A stretch of DNA of 36,495 bases, from positions 1 to 36,495 of the forward strand of contig MSJH02000160.1 in NCBI GenBank assembly GCA_001931875.2, read 5' to 3'. The notes beneath the pieces were generated by a model, which saw only the letters and a list, made by a program, of their open reading frames with translations, was not told the DNA's origin and did not search any database. Made by a program: the position numbers and the translations under genes. Shown here piece by piece: positions 22,001 through 31,995 of the stretch (position 1 is its first letter; the number at the start of each line of letters is the position of its first letter). Source of the DNA: Byssochlamys sp. IMV 00236. Taxonomy: Eukaryota; Ascomycota; Eurotiomycetes; Eurotiales; Thermoascaceae.

Positions 22001-22935
22001 CATTGTAAAATATCCTTGTGGATACAATATAGAAATAATGAAAAGAATGTGTAACCTTTAGAAAAAGGAAAGGCCAAACTGGTGGACTGTGCCTCCATAA
22101 TGTTTTCTTCATTTCCAAAAAAAAAAGTTGAGCTGATATCCTGTCAGTATCCTTGAATGTGCCGCTCTAGTTTCAGATTATTGTGATATAATAATGGTTA
22201 GATGACGCGCTTGCCGTTTTTATATAATGTGCAAATATGTACATGTATGTAATATAGAATTGAGTGACAAACAAAAAGAGAAACAGTGCACAAGCTATCA
22301 AACTGTGTGAACAAACTAGTCTATAAACAGGTTATTATCTCGATGTCACGATGGATGCTATGTATTGTTCGAGATAAGCAGATATATCTTCCATTGCGTA
22401 AAGTAACTCTTTTGATAGATAATAAAATCTATTATAAACAATCTGCATGCATTTGTGGTAATCATTTTATAAAATGAGACTTAATAAGTAAAGAATTCTA
22501 TAAATACATAAACCTCCTTGTAAACTCCTGAATGTTGTATTAGCCATTTCCTCTCTCTTTTTTTTTATATATTCTGTAAAACGTTAAACACCCGACAAGC
22601 CCAAATAAAAAACAGTGACCGACCCAAGAGATTACTGAGCTACCGTAGCAATGATGGTGACGCGTGTAATGCATGAATAGAAGAATGGTTATCTTATAAC
22701 CATGGAGATACACATGTGTAAGATGAATGATTTCATCATTAGAATATGTGTGGTGGCCATGGCAACCCCTTTTAATTGTGTCAATTGGTATTATATTTAA
22801 CTCCGTCATTTCCAAACTTACGACATTTTATTTGTTCCCGAGCTTTTTGTGATAAGTTTTTTCTTTCTTTCTTTTATCACTTCTTTATCCCTTTTCTCTC
22901 TTTCTCTCTCACTCCTCTGTCTGCGCGCATAATAT
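19008..22935. other. 3.9-kb gene-poor AT-rich region
   Basis: No supported gene. The longest forward frame with an ATG (19203-19484) would encode 93 hydrophobic residues of no recognised family. It starts about 200 bases from the divergent UBAC2-like gene. The rest is AT-rich with short frames. The 3' end (about 22855-22920) is T/C-rich and probably belongs to the kinase promoter. No tRNA-like cloverleaf or B-box was noticed by eye. Confidence 0.6.
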
Positions 22936-24635
22936 ATGCTTCACCTTGTGAATCAAAGGTTTGATATAGTTACACCTGAAAGATCGAGACCATCTAGTCC
23001 ATCGTTATCGCCCGCCGTTGTGACTCATACAGTAGCCACAAGCCAACCACAGAGACGTTCATGGGAAGCATCTTCAGTAGACTTGAATGAATTATCTAGA
23101 CTATTACAACAAAATCCAAGGCCCAGGCCAAGATCACAGCTATTCCAATCATCAAAACCCCCTTCACCGACATTATCAACCAACTCAGCCGAACCTACCT
23201 TTTGCTCAAACACATCAAAAAATGCGGTTGTACCGATATTATCACAGCAGCAAAGAAGACCCAGTCTGATTCATAGACCCTCTAGTACATGTTCGACTCC
23301 TTCACAATTTGTATTTAAAAAGCCAGAATATGATGAAAAATACCATCAAACACACTTTCACAGACCATGCAGTCAAGAACGAAGTAAAGATCCCTTTTTA
23401 GCTTGGTCTGATCTTAAAAGATTTTTTGTACAACAACAACCACAGCCTACTTCACCTACTGGTTCCTCGACACATTCTCATGAATCAGAAACATTTGCTA
23501 ATCAATTTAGACAAGATATTAGTGGAAGATATGGCACTTGGGGTAAGAAAAGAAAAATAAAGAAAAAAAAAACAATAGACACATCATATGGCTTACCATA
23601 TGTATATATTAGGCAAATATATTGGTAAAGGAGCAGGTGGCTCAGTTAGACTGATAAGACGTTCATCGGATCAAAAGACATTCGCGGTCAAACAGTTTCG
23701 AAAAAGATTACCCCATGAATCAGAAAAGGACTACATCAAGAAAGTAACAGCTGAATTCTGTATTGGTTCGACACTACATCATCCCAATGTCATCGAGACA
23801 CTCGATATAATACAAGAAGGACCCAACTTTTATGAAATTATGGAATATGCACCTAATGACTTATTCAATATTGTCATGAGCGGCATGATGTCTAGAGAGG
23901 AAATCGCTTGTTGTTGGCGTCAATTGCTAAATGGTGTTGATTATTTACAATCAATGGGAATCGCACACAGAGATATCAAGCTAGATAATCTCGTATTAGA
24001 TCATATGGGCATACTAAAGATTATCGATTTCGGATGCTCAACTGTTTATAAATATCCTTTTGAATCCAACATGACATTAACCAAAGGTAAATGAAAAAGA
24101 AATAGCATATATTCCAACATCTAACTTTCTCCTTTTAGGCATATTTGGTTCAGACCCTTATATCGCTCCTGAGCAATATACCCAGCCTACGTATGACCCC
24201 CGCTTATCAGATATATGGTCTTGTGGCATTGTATACATCTGTATGATTATTAGACGATTCCCTTGGAGAGTGCCACGCCAAACGGATCCTTCATTTCGTG
24301 CATTTGCCACCAATCACAACCAACAGCAATTTAGACTTTTAAAATTACTACCTCGCGAAGCAAGGCCTGTCATGGCCGGCATATTAGAAATCGATCCAAA
24401 CAAACGACTTAATCTTCAAGCTGTCTTGGCTGATAATTGGGTGAAAGAAATTGATGTCTGTCAAGTTCACGAACCAGGCAAACATCACGTCCACCATGTC
24501 CTCGTTTCTTCACCTCCTAATCTAAATAGAGATAATCTGGTCGTCATCACACCTGAACCACCTGGTGTTGTGGCTGAAAAAGAAAAGCGAAAGAGACAAC
24601 AGAGTAGTAGACCTGCTTCACCTATACCAAAATAG
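22936..24635 (+). CDS. Ser/Thr protein kinase of the HAL/NPR1 (Sat4/Hal4-like) group
   Basis: Three exons, 22936..23542, 23613..24086 and 24139..24635, with introns of 70 and 52 nt, give 525 residues. The first 190 residues are Ser/Pro/Gln-rich and disordered, ending in [13 protein letters not shown], a block just before the kinase domain in fungal Sat4/Hal4-type kinases. The kinase domain starts with the Gly loop GKGAGGSVR, which the first splice restores. Other motifs are FAVKQF (ATP-anchoring Lys about 229), HRDIKLDN (catalytic Asp about 323), DFG (about 341-343) and APE after the second splice. The yeast group tunes potassium and nutrient transporters at the plasma membrane, so a role in ion or nutrient transport is an inference. 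The C-terminus is a Lys/Arg/Ser/Pro-rich tail. A T/C-rich tract precedes the start codon. Confidence 0.9.
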
Positions 24636-26050
24636 CTTTTCTCTTGTACACACAAAAAAGAACCCCTCCCTTTCAATTGTTATATTGAGCAAGAAATAAA
24701 ACATACACACGCACGCACACGAGCGAAAGAGGGCGATTATTTATGCATACTATATAAATTGAGGCCCCTCTATATTGGACATATACCTTTATACCCTTGA
24801 GGAGCCTCTCTCATGTATAATCGATTCTTGCGTTTATTTATATTGATACAAGTATTTCTTTTTGTTAAACATTCAAATACCCGCTTTTTAGTTTTTCTCT
24901 CCCCTCTTTTCTTGGCACACAACATTGCTTTCTTCAAGGTCTTTTCTTGGCGTGGCACCCAAACAAACATATACAAAAGCACTTCTTTCCATTAGAGTGC
25001 TCCGAATCAACGCACAGGCGTAATTTCCCCAAAAGAGGCAAGCATCTGCTGTGATTATACAAATATCCGTGACTCCGACCAATGATGCAGTGTTCACGGC
25101 ACCAACATTATACCATACGCATAATCAGAATAAAGAGCTATTTATTTAGTTTATAGCTTTGTATTCAAATATTATAATTGTTCAAGGATTTTTAATCATT
25201 TCTCTAAACTAGCAATCTCTTCCGATTTTTCTTTTGGTTATATTTCTGATTTTCAACTTTGCGTTTTCAATATCATCGCACCGATCATCATTAGAGAAAC
25301 ACTACATGTACCAAAAAATACACCAGAAGTTAGACTAATCCTACGGGCCCTACCTCTACACATTACCTATGACATCGCCCAGCGAACCTTTTCATTATAT
25401 AGCGCCAAGCTAAACATGACTTTAAATGTTGCCATCTTGGTTTTTGTTTGTTTTCAAGAAGAAAGAAATAAAAAGCAATGTTGTTATTTATTCTAATTTT
25501 ATGTTGTCAGTTTGATCAAAAAGACCACTTATCATCGTCATTTCTTTAGTTTAAACTTTTTGCAGCTTTTTTTTTGGATTGCTAACCACCTCCTCGTGGC
25601 CACACCTGGACAATCACTATCTCTATAGTAACGGGCTAAGTGTAGCGGTGTCGTATTAGCAAAGATCATACAGCTATGAATGATACAAGTATGCGACTAA
25701 ATGAAAAAAATAAATCTATGATTCAACTTGTATCAGGTTCTATCCAGTCTAGGAAGTACATTTACAGTAACAAGGATTATAATGGTATATTTTCTCGGTC
25801 ATTTAAGACTCTTCCCCTAGGCTATCGCTCTATCAACAAACAATGTCTTTACCCACTTTCAAAAGATGTAAATACAATCACAAAAAGCGCACTTTTTTTC
25901 TGTATCGGCGCGAAATAATTTGAAACAGCGCGAATGGGTGCCATGAGCACTATTATAGAATATAAAAATAAAACGTGTGCCTATAAATAAAACAAATCTG
26001 CCCCTGCAACGCTTTTTTTTTCTTTTCTTTTCTCTATAAACATATAAAAA
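24636..26050. other. intergenic region upstream of the tropomyosin gene
   Basis: The kinase 3' flank has an AATAAA near 24695. The rest is AT-rich with no supported gene; the 80-residue frame at 25676-25918 has no recognisable domain. The last 150 bases hold two GCGCGAA motifs 20 bases apart and TATA-like boxes. Confidence 0.6.
25982..25987 (+). promoter_or_regulatory. TATA-like element of the tropomyosin gene
   Basis: TATAAA lies about 69 bases upstream of the start codon, followed by a T/C-rich stretch (CGCTTTTTTTTTCTTTTC). A second TATAAA at about 26035 is too close to the ATG to be the main one. Confidence 0.45.
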
Positions 26051-26542
26051 ATGGAAAAGCTCAAGGAGGTAAGAAAAAAAAAAACGAGTTTTTGCTTTAT
26101 AGACAAGTATTGAACAACCCTATACATAAAAGAAAATTGCTTCCCTTCGTAATGAAGCCGATACTGCTAATGCCAGAGCTGATGAATTAGAAGCTCAAAT
26201 CAAGCAACTGACAAGTGAACAAATTGCCAAAGATCACGAACTCTCTTCTCTTCAAAACCGCGTTAAATCTTTGGAAGAACAATTGGAAAATGTGGAGGAT
26301 AAACTCAAAAAGACATCAGAAGAGTAAGTTAAACAAAAAGGGAAGGTTATTGCGTATATGCTCACCTGTCTGTTCACAGGTTCACAGAGGCTGACCTGAA
26401 AGCAGAAGAAGCAGAAAGAAAGATTACGAAGCTCGAAAGTGAATTACAAGAAAAGGAAGAGAAATATGAAGAACTCTTGGAGAAATACAATGCTTCAAAG
26501 GCTGAATTAGACGAATTAGCTCGTCAATTTGAAGATCTGTAA
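26051..26542 (+). CDS. tropomyosin, short form
   Basis: Three exons, 26051..26068 (18 nt), 26133..26323 and 26380..26542, with introns of 64 and 56 nt, give 123 residues. The protein is a continuous heptad-repeat coiled coil with no Pro: it starts MEKLKEKIASLRNEAD, passes SLQNRVKSLEEQLENVEDKL, and ends SKAELDELARQFEDL. Both ends match fungal tropomyosins, which begin M(E/D)K(I/L)(K/R)EK and end KSKAELDEL.... Tropomyosin forms end-to-end dimer cables along actin filaments and steers formins and myosins in polarised growth and cytokinesis. The usual short fungal form is 161 residues, so about 38-40 residues, close to one actin-binding period, are missing from the N-terminal half. Neither intron contains a frame that could supply them. 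The very short first exon kept this gene from standing out as an open frame. Confidence 0.88.
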
Positions 26543-26647
26543 TAATTTTATTATCATCTTTATTCATTCATCATTCTTTCCCTTGATATACTTTCTGAGT
26601 GAATCTATTTTTTATATTCATCAATAAAACACATCCTTCTTTTTTTC

Positions 26648-28860
26648 TTATTTGTTTACCTGAAACATTCTCATCACTCGATGTGTTTTCTTTATACGAC
26701 CTCTTTGTAGCGGCCGTTCCTCTGGCATCTTCTTTTCTTGCTCCTTTTTCATCATGTCCAGTCCTAACGCTTTCTTACGGTAGGGCTCATAAGCAAACAT
26801 TCTTGACTTTATCGCCGCACGCCCTTTTAGACGTGCGTCACCTTTCTGATAATTTTGTCACTATTTGCCCCCATTTTTTGTTTCTTTTGTTTACCTTTAT
26901 TTTTTCTACTTTATTTACATACAAGCTCATACCGTCATGCTTTTTCCAGTCTCGTGATTTTATTCTATGTCGAATAGAGCCTGTATAACTTTGTAACCTT
27001 GGCAGCACTCGCACAGTGACCTTTAAGTCATGATCGGGTATTAAGGCGTCTTGGCGTATCCATTTCTTTCCAGACAACGCTAATTTCTTGGCTGCTTCAG
27101 TTGCTTCTCTTGGCTTACCTGCTATAGCAAGAGCAAATGGGTCATTGGGATCAATTTCCGGCTCCCTATACTGCGGCTCGTACTTTCCGCTATGAATGAC
27201 CACTGTTTACTGTGTTAACCACATTAGTTGAATGAAGGGAAAGAGACTTACTAGCTACGATATCCGAATCGTCTGTATAAATGTCCGTTCCCCAAATTGC
27301 TCTCTTCTTCACCTGCACGTTCTCAAATGTCAAATACCTTGCCGGAACACGAATTTCCATGATACCATTCAAACAATTTTCTAAATTTGGCAGCAGACGA
27401 TGAGGGGAATACACCTGGTACCCAAGTAATTTTTCCTCTATGCCCTCCAATGCTTTCCAAACTTGATCATTTTTTACAATAAGTTTTGGTTTTGGTAATG
27501 GTTCCTGCTGCACAAGAGTGCCCGCGCTCATGCTCTTATTACGCCGAATCATCATGGCTTGATCGATCATATTTGAAAAAGCGTTGCCTACAGCCGCTAT
27601 GGAACTGTTTCGACGCGCTGTGCTATGGCTACTGTTATTGCTATTATTGCTGTTATTTGTCACACTGGCAACTGCTGCAGCTAGCTTCTGCGTGTCTTCT
27701 TGGCTAAATGATCCTCGATGGAAGCCACTTGAGTTTAAAAAGCTGCTGATATTGGCTGTAATGGCTGCCAGATTGCCAATTGCGGCAGCTGTGTTGCTAT
27801 TATTGCTGCTATTACTATTGCTACTACTGCTATTATTGTTATTGTAAATAGAGGATGACTGGGTACTGTTATTATTGGCTGCTCGTGCACTCGCAGCAAC
27901 AACTGCCAGGGCATTGCCAAGTATCTCCGAAGGTGTTACTTCTATCGATTTCTTTCTTTCCTGCCCTGTGTGAGTCGACCTAGATGATGAAGATGATAGC
28001 TGTTCAATCACGCCCGCGTTGCTCAATCGACGTAAAGCTGCGCTGATATTAGGCAAATTATTCAATGCTAGGCTCGTCGCATGAGATAAGGATGGACTAA
28101 AAGACGCGGATGCTCTAAGGGGTTCTGTAGGCTTATTCTCGTCAGGTTTCTCTTTACTGCTTGTCACAGATGATGCATTCTTGTCAGCTTCTGTGACTGA
28201 GATCATAGGAGGAGTCTTTTGTTTGTTGCTGGTCGTCTTTGCTGTCGTTGTCTCGCTTGGTTTCTCTTCTGGTGTCTTTTCTATCACCGGATCTGGTGAT
28301 AATTTAGTCTCTGCAGGAACAGAAGTGAGGGCAAATAATAATTGCTCACTTGTAATCGCTGTATCATCACTACTATTTGGTTGAGTTTGGCCTACAGTTT
28401 ATATAATCAAAAAGGAGTCGCTTTTTTTAAAAAAGGTGTAATTTACTCGGAGATGCTGTGACGGCTCTTGTAGGATCATCTGACTCAATATTCCCTTTTA
28501 CTTCTACCATTTCGTTCAGTCAATCAATCAGTTCAACTTCTTTTATTTTATTTTTTCCCTCTCTGAGGAGAAAAAAGATACACCTGCTGCATAAACAAGC
28601 GATTTCCTCTTCCTCCTCCTCTCTTTTTCTTTGTCTCTTTTTTTTTGTTATTCTTACCTAATGTGTCTGTATTATCTACCACAAAGGGATTTAGTTCACA
28701 ATGCAGAAATGAACAAGAACCAAAGCTTTTTACCTGCAACAATATCATCAGCCTGTACTGGTTTTTTTTCTTCTGGTTCGCCCAGTTTTTGTTTTTTAAG
28801 TGCTTCAAGTTGCTCATCTTGTTCTGTCGCACGCTTTATTCCACTTTCGTTGTCGCTCAT
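26648..28860 (-). CDS. rxt3: Rxt3 family protein, subunit of a Rpd3/Sin3-type deacetylase complex
   Basis: Six exons: complement(28734..28860), (28658..28675, 18 nt), (28447..28503), (27252..28391), (26895..27202), (26648..26845), giving 615 residues. The intron before exon 3 is about 150 nt, the others 49-58. The N-terminal 300 residues are low complexity (acidic, then Ser/Asn/Ala-rich with Asn runs). The Rxt3 domain follows: MEIRVPARYLTFENVQVKKR, then RAIWGTDIYTDDSDIVA joined by splicing to VIHSGKYEP, and later SRDWKKHDGMSLYV. The last exon is basic (KGDARLKGRAAIKSRMF...). Rxt3 belongs to the large Rpd3 histone deacetylase complex that represses promoters in the nucleus. The microexon encodes DNTDTL and can be skipped in frame. 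The gene converges on tropomyosin with 105 bases between stop codons. Confidence 0.88.
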
Positions 28861-30309
28861 CATAAAGTGAAACTATATTCAAAATGGTTCTCTTTTTCTT
28901 TAGATCGGCAAAGATAGGATATAAATGCTAAAAGTAGAAGAAATACGAAAAGAAAAAGGAATGTAAAGCGATATATTCCTGCTATTGCTTGAATCTCTAT
29001 GCGGCGTGACTTTATATTTTACAAGTCCACTTGTTCCTGTACTGCTGCCCATAGTGTCGCGCGCCCCCCGTTTCACTTTTTTGATGTCATGCTTTCTTTT
29101 TCATTGGATGTTCCATTATTTATATGTTCATAGATAAACCGATATTTTAAGACCAATTCGATACATTAGCTTGGTCAATGTTAGGCACTCTACAAGAATG
29201 TAAGAAATAAAGCATGACTATACCAACTATTTCTACATGTTGATGTTTTGGTTATTAACTAAATAATTCTGAAGATAAAAAGGATGTCCTGTGAGCATTT
29301 TCATTGTGCTAAACCCCTTTATATAATGCATACAAAGACAAGAGAGCCTATTCATCCACATGCCTTTTTCATTCAATACTCAAAACTGGGATCTGCCTGA
29401 TGAAACCTATTTATAATGAAAAAATATCAAGCTTTTTAGTCTTAAATAGTAAGACATCCTATTCCATCGTATTATCATGCTTCTGAGCCAAAGCCTTCAA
29501 TTAAAACTTGTATTAAAGGAACTCTACATAGTCTTTTCTTGAACTCTAATTAGTTCCGCTTCTACCATTGTTTGCTCTGTAGTCTAATTAATACTAAATG
29601 ATACAACTACCAACAAAGCATTAAGACAGCTTTGCTTACAGATAACCAAATAATTACCCATTGACTGACTACATTTGATATGACAGGATCAAACATGTCT
29701 TGTGCTAATTAATTCATGTAAAATGTATTTATCGATAAAAGACGAAATCTGTATTCTATACTCCATTTTCAATAACAATTACACTTTAGCTGATTATCCA
29801 TCCTTTCTTTATTATTAAAAAGGCAACGAATTCTGTATTTTTGAGAGAAGATAATTGTGGTCAACACTGATAAATAACACGTAACTGAAAAAATTGTTAG
29901 AGACTTTATATAAATAGTCTGATCTTGACTTCTCTTTTTTTCTCTTATAAATCCTCTTCTTTATAATGTAAGTATTTAATATCAATTTAATAACTAATTT
30001 ACTAAAAAGCACTTTTATATCTCATTCTTTTGCTTCTGATGGGCTCCTTTTTATTATTATTTGTTGTCAAATTATCATTTTTTATCAGTGTGCGAATAAA
30101 GTGTAAAGTGTGCTACTCTTTATTGGACAAGCATGTCTTTTTTAAGAGTGTGTGTAGCCCAAAAGCATTGGTGATTGTATTGTGGCTTATACTTCTCGAA
30201 TAAACTGTCACGAGTTCTTTTTTTATCTCTAAATCAGGTTCAAAAAAAAGGCTTTCTCTTTTTCATATATTGACATATACCTTTTTTTTTCTGTTTTTCT
30301 GCTTAAAAA
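28861..30309. other. divergent promoter region between rxt3 and mak16
   Basis: 1.45 kb, AT-rich, with a short G/C-rich stretch (GCGCGCCCCCCG, about 29058). No supported gene. T-rich sequence and a TATATTGACATATA stretch lie just before the Mak16 start. Confidence 0.55.
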
Positions 30310-31302
30310 ATGCAATCAGACGAAGTCATTTGGCAGGTTATTAATCACCAATTCTGTTCGTATAAAGTCAAGTAGGTATTTTTAAAGATCGGTACGGGAT
30401 CAAAAAGATGTACTAACAAAAACTTGCTAGAACACCTACTACGAACTTTTGTCGTAATCAATACAATGTCACTGGTCTCTGTAATCGACAGTCTTGTCCT
30501 TTAGCAAACAGTAGATATGCGACAGTAAGAGAAGAGAAGGGTATAGTTTATTTATACATGAAGACACCTGAACGAGCGCATTCACCTGCGAAAATGTGGG
30601 AAAGAAAGAAGCTCTCTAAAAATTATGCTCAAGCTTTAAGCCAGGTAATAAGAGTCCAATAGAGAATAATAAACAGTGAGCTGATGAGTTACATTAGATT
30701 GATAAGGAACTGCAATACTGGCCAAACTTCTTATCACACAAATGTAAACAACGTCTGACCAAGATCACCCAATATCTTATTCGTATGCGTAAACTGAAAC
30801 TGAAAGAAAAGTAAGTATACATATACACACATTTCTATGCTTAATGGCTAATGCGCCTATTAGTGATCGACCTCAACTTATCGGTATCAAAAAGAAATTG
30901 GAACGTCGTGAAGCAAATCGTGAACGCAAAGCAGAGGCAGCTGCACGAATAGAAAAATCTATTGAGAAAGAATTGATTGACCGACTAAAGAGTAAAGCTT
31001 ACGGTGATGCTCCATTAAATGTCAATGAAGAAATCTGGCAAAAGATATTGGATGAAGAACTTGAGGATGCAGAGGAAGATGAGTCTGATGAAGATGATGA
31101 GAATGAAGAAGAGGAAGAAGAAGAAGACGAGGTATTAATGATATGTTCAATCTTTTTGTTCTCTTTTTCTAACTGGCCATAATAGGATGTTGAATTTGTC
31201 TCTGACTTTGATGAGTCTGATGTTGGAGATATTGAAGATATGGAAGATGGATTCGAATGGGAACAAGAGCAAGAAGAAGAGAATGTTGGATATACAAACT
31301 AG
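30310..31302 (+). CDS. mak16: Mak16 family ribosome biogenesis protein
   Basis: Five exons: 30310..30371, 30431..30644, 30698..30810, 30864..31131, 31186..31302, with introns of 53-59 nt, giving 257 residues. The N-terminus [20 protein letters not shown] is the Mak16 signature. After the first splice it continues [20 protein letters not shown], whose four Cys form the family's metal-binding motif. Then come [37 protein letters not shown] and [19 protein letters not shown]. The C-terminal 80 residues are a long Glu/Asp tract, as in other Mak16 proteins. It is a nucleolar factor needed for early 60S (27S pre-rRNA) maturation. It is a little shorter than yeast Mak16 (about 300 residues), with the difference in the acidic tail. 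Confidence 0.94.
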
Positions 31303-31669
31303 ATGATAAACATGTATAATAAAAAAAACTAAAAAGTACATATCACACTACATCTGCACATATGGCACAACCCTCTCTCTCTCTCTCTTCCCTTCTCTTC
31401 ATAGCAAAGTTAATGATTCATTGCTCTTTCCTTAGAACAAAATAGGTTGTGGTATATTCCACATTTGCACTTTAAAAAAAAATGATAAAATGAAAATCAA
31501 TTAGCGTGATTCTTAATACTTGTTTTTATTATGATAAAACAATCGTACAGTTGCCGAAATGGAGACGAAAGATGTGGTACTATGCTCTCTGAGCTGCGCT
31601 TTTTTATTCGTATTTAAGTTTCTAGAGAATTCATTCGACGGAGAATGGTACCGTGAGCACTGTAAAGCT
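31303..31669. other. short intergenic region between converging genes
   Basis: Holds a (CT)8 run (31373-31388) and copy 2 of the dispersed repeat. An AATAAA-like AATAAAA at about 31318 may be the Mak16 poly(A) signal. Confidence 0.6.
31540..31608 (+). repeat. dispersed repeat, copy 2
   Basis: The first 37 bases match copy 1 at 4381-4417 (33 of 37). The whole 69 bases align with copy 3 at 35693-35761, including the block GAGCTGCGCTTT versus GAGCCGCGCTTT. It lies in the 3' flank of both neighbouring genes. Confidence 0.65.
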
Positions 31670-31948
31670 CTACTTTCTTGAAAGAATTTCTTCATTTTCT
31701 GCTTCAAATCCATTATTCAACATAAAGTTACGAATAACCCTTTGGTTCAAACGAACATTGATTGCGTGAACAGGACTTGACTGAAAAGTTGAGATTAAGC
31801 CCATACCATGACGATCGTCCTCGACTTTAAACTGCTTTATTTCGGGATACTTGTTTAGAAAAGTTTCAAGTCGATCATAGCACTCTGCAATTGTCATATC
31901 GTTAGGTGCTGCGGGCGTAGTAGGCTCGGTATTATTTAAGCTGGGCAT
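31670..31948 (-). CDS. small protein of unknown function, 92 residues
   Basis: Single open frame from the ATG at 31948 (MPSLNNTEPTTPAAPND). The frame is open further upstream into the Tup1 3' end, but without another ATG. After a short Pro/Thr-rich start there is a compact region, TIAECYDRLETFLNKYPEIK, then QFKVEDDRHGMGLISTF, NVRLNQRVIRNFMLNNGFEA and a charged end (EENEEILSRK is approximately the tail). Its composition is that of a folded soluble protein: no signal peptide, no membrane segment. The start codon lies only 47 bases after the Tup1 stop on the same strand, so its promoter would sit inside Tup1, or the two share a transcript. I do not recognise the family. Confidence 0.6.
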   Translation of the reverse strand: MPSLNNTEPTTPAAPNDMTIAECYDRLETFLNKYPEIKQFKVEDDRHGMGLISTFQSSPVHAINVRLNQRVIRNFMLNNGFEAENEEILSRK

Positions 31949-31995
31949 ATGTTTATTTAAGATATATTTAGAAAAAAGAGAAAAAGAAAAAGAAA

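Noticed and set aside
27486..27847. Forward frames rich in Leu/Tyr/Cys opposite Rxt3
   Set aside because: They are complements of the Asn/Ser repeat codons of the Rxt3 exon.
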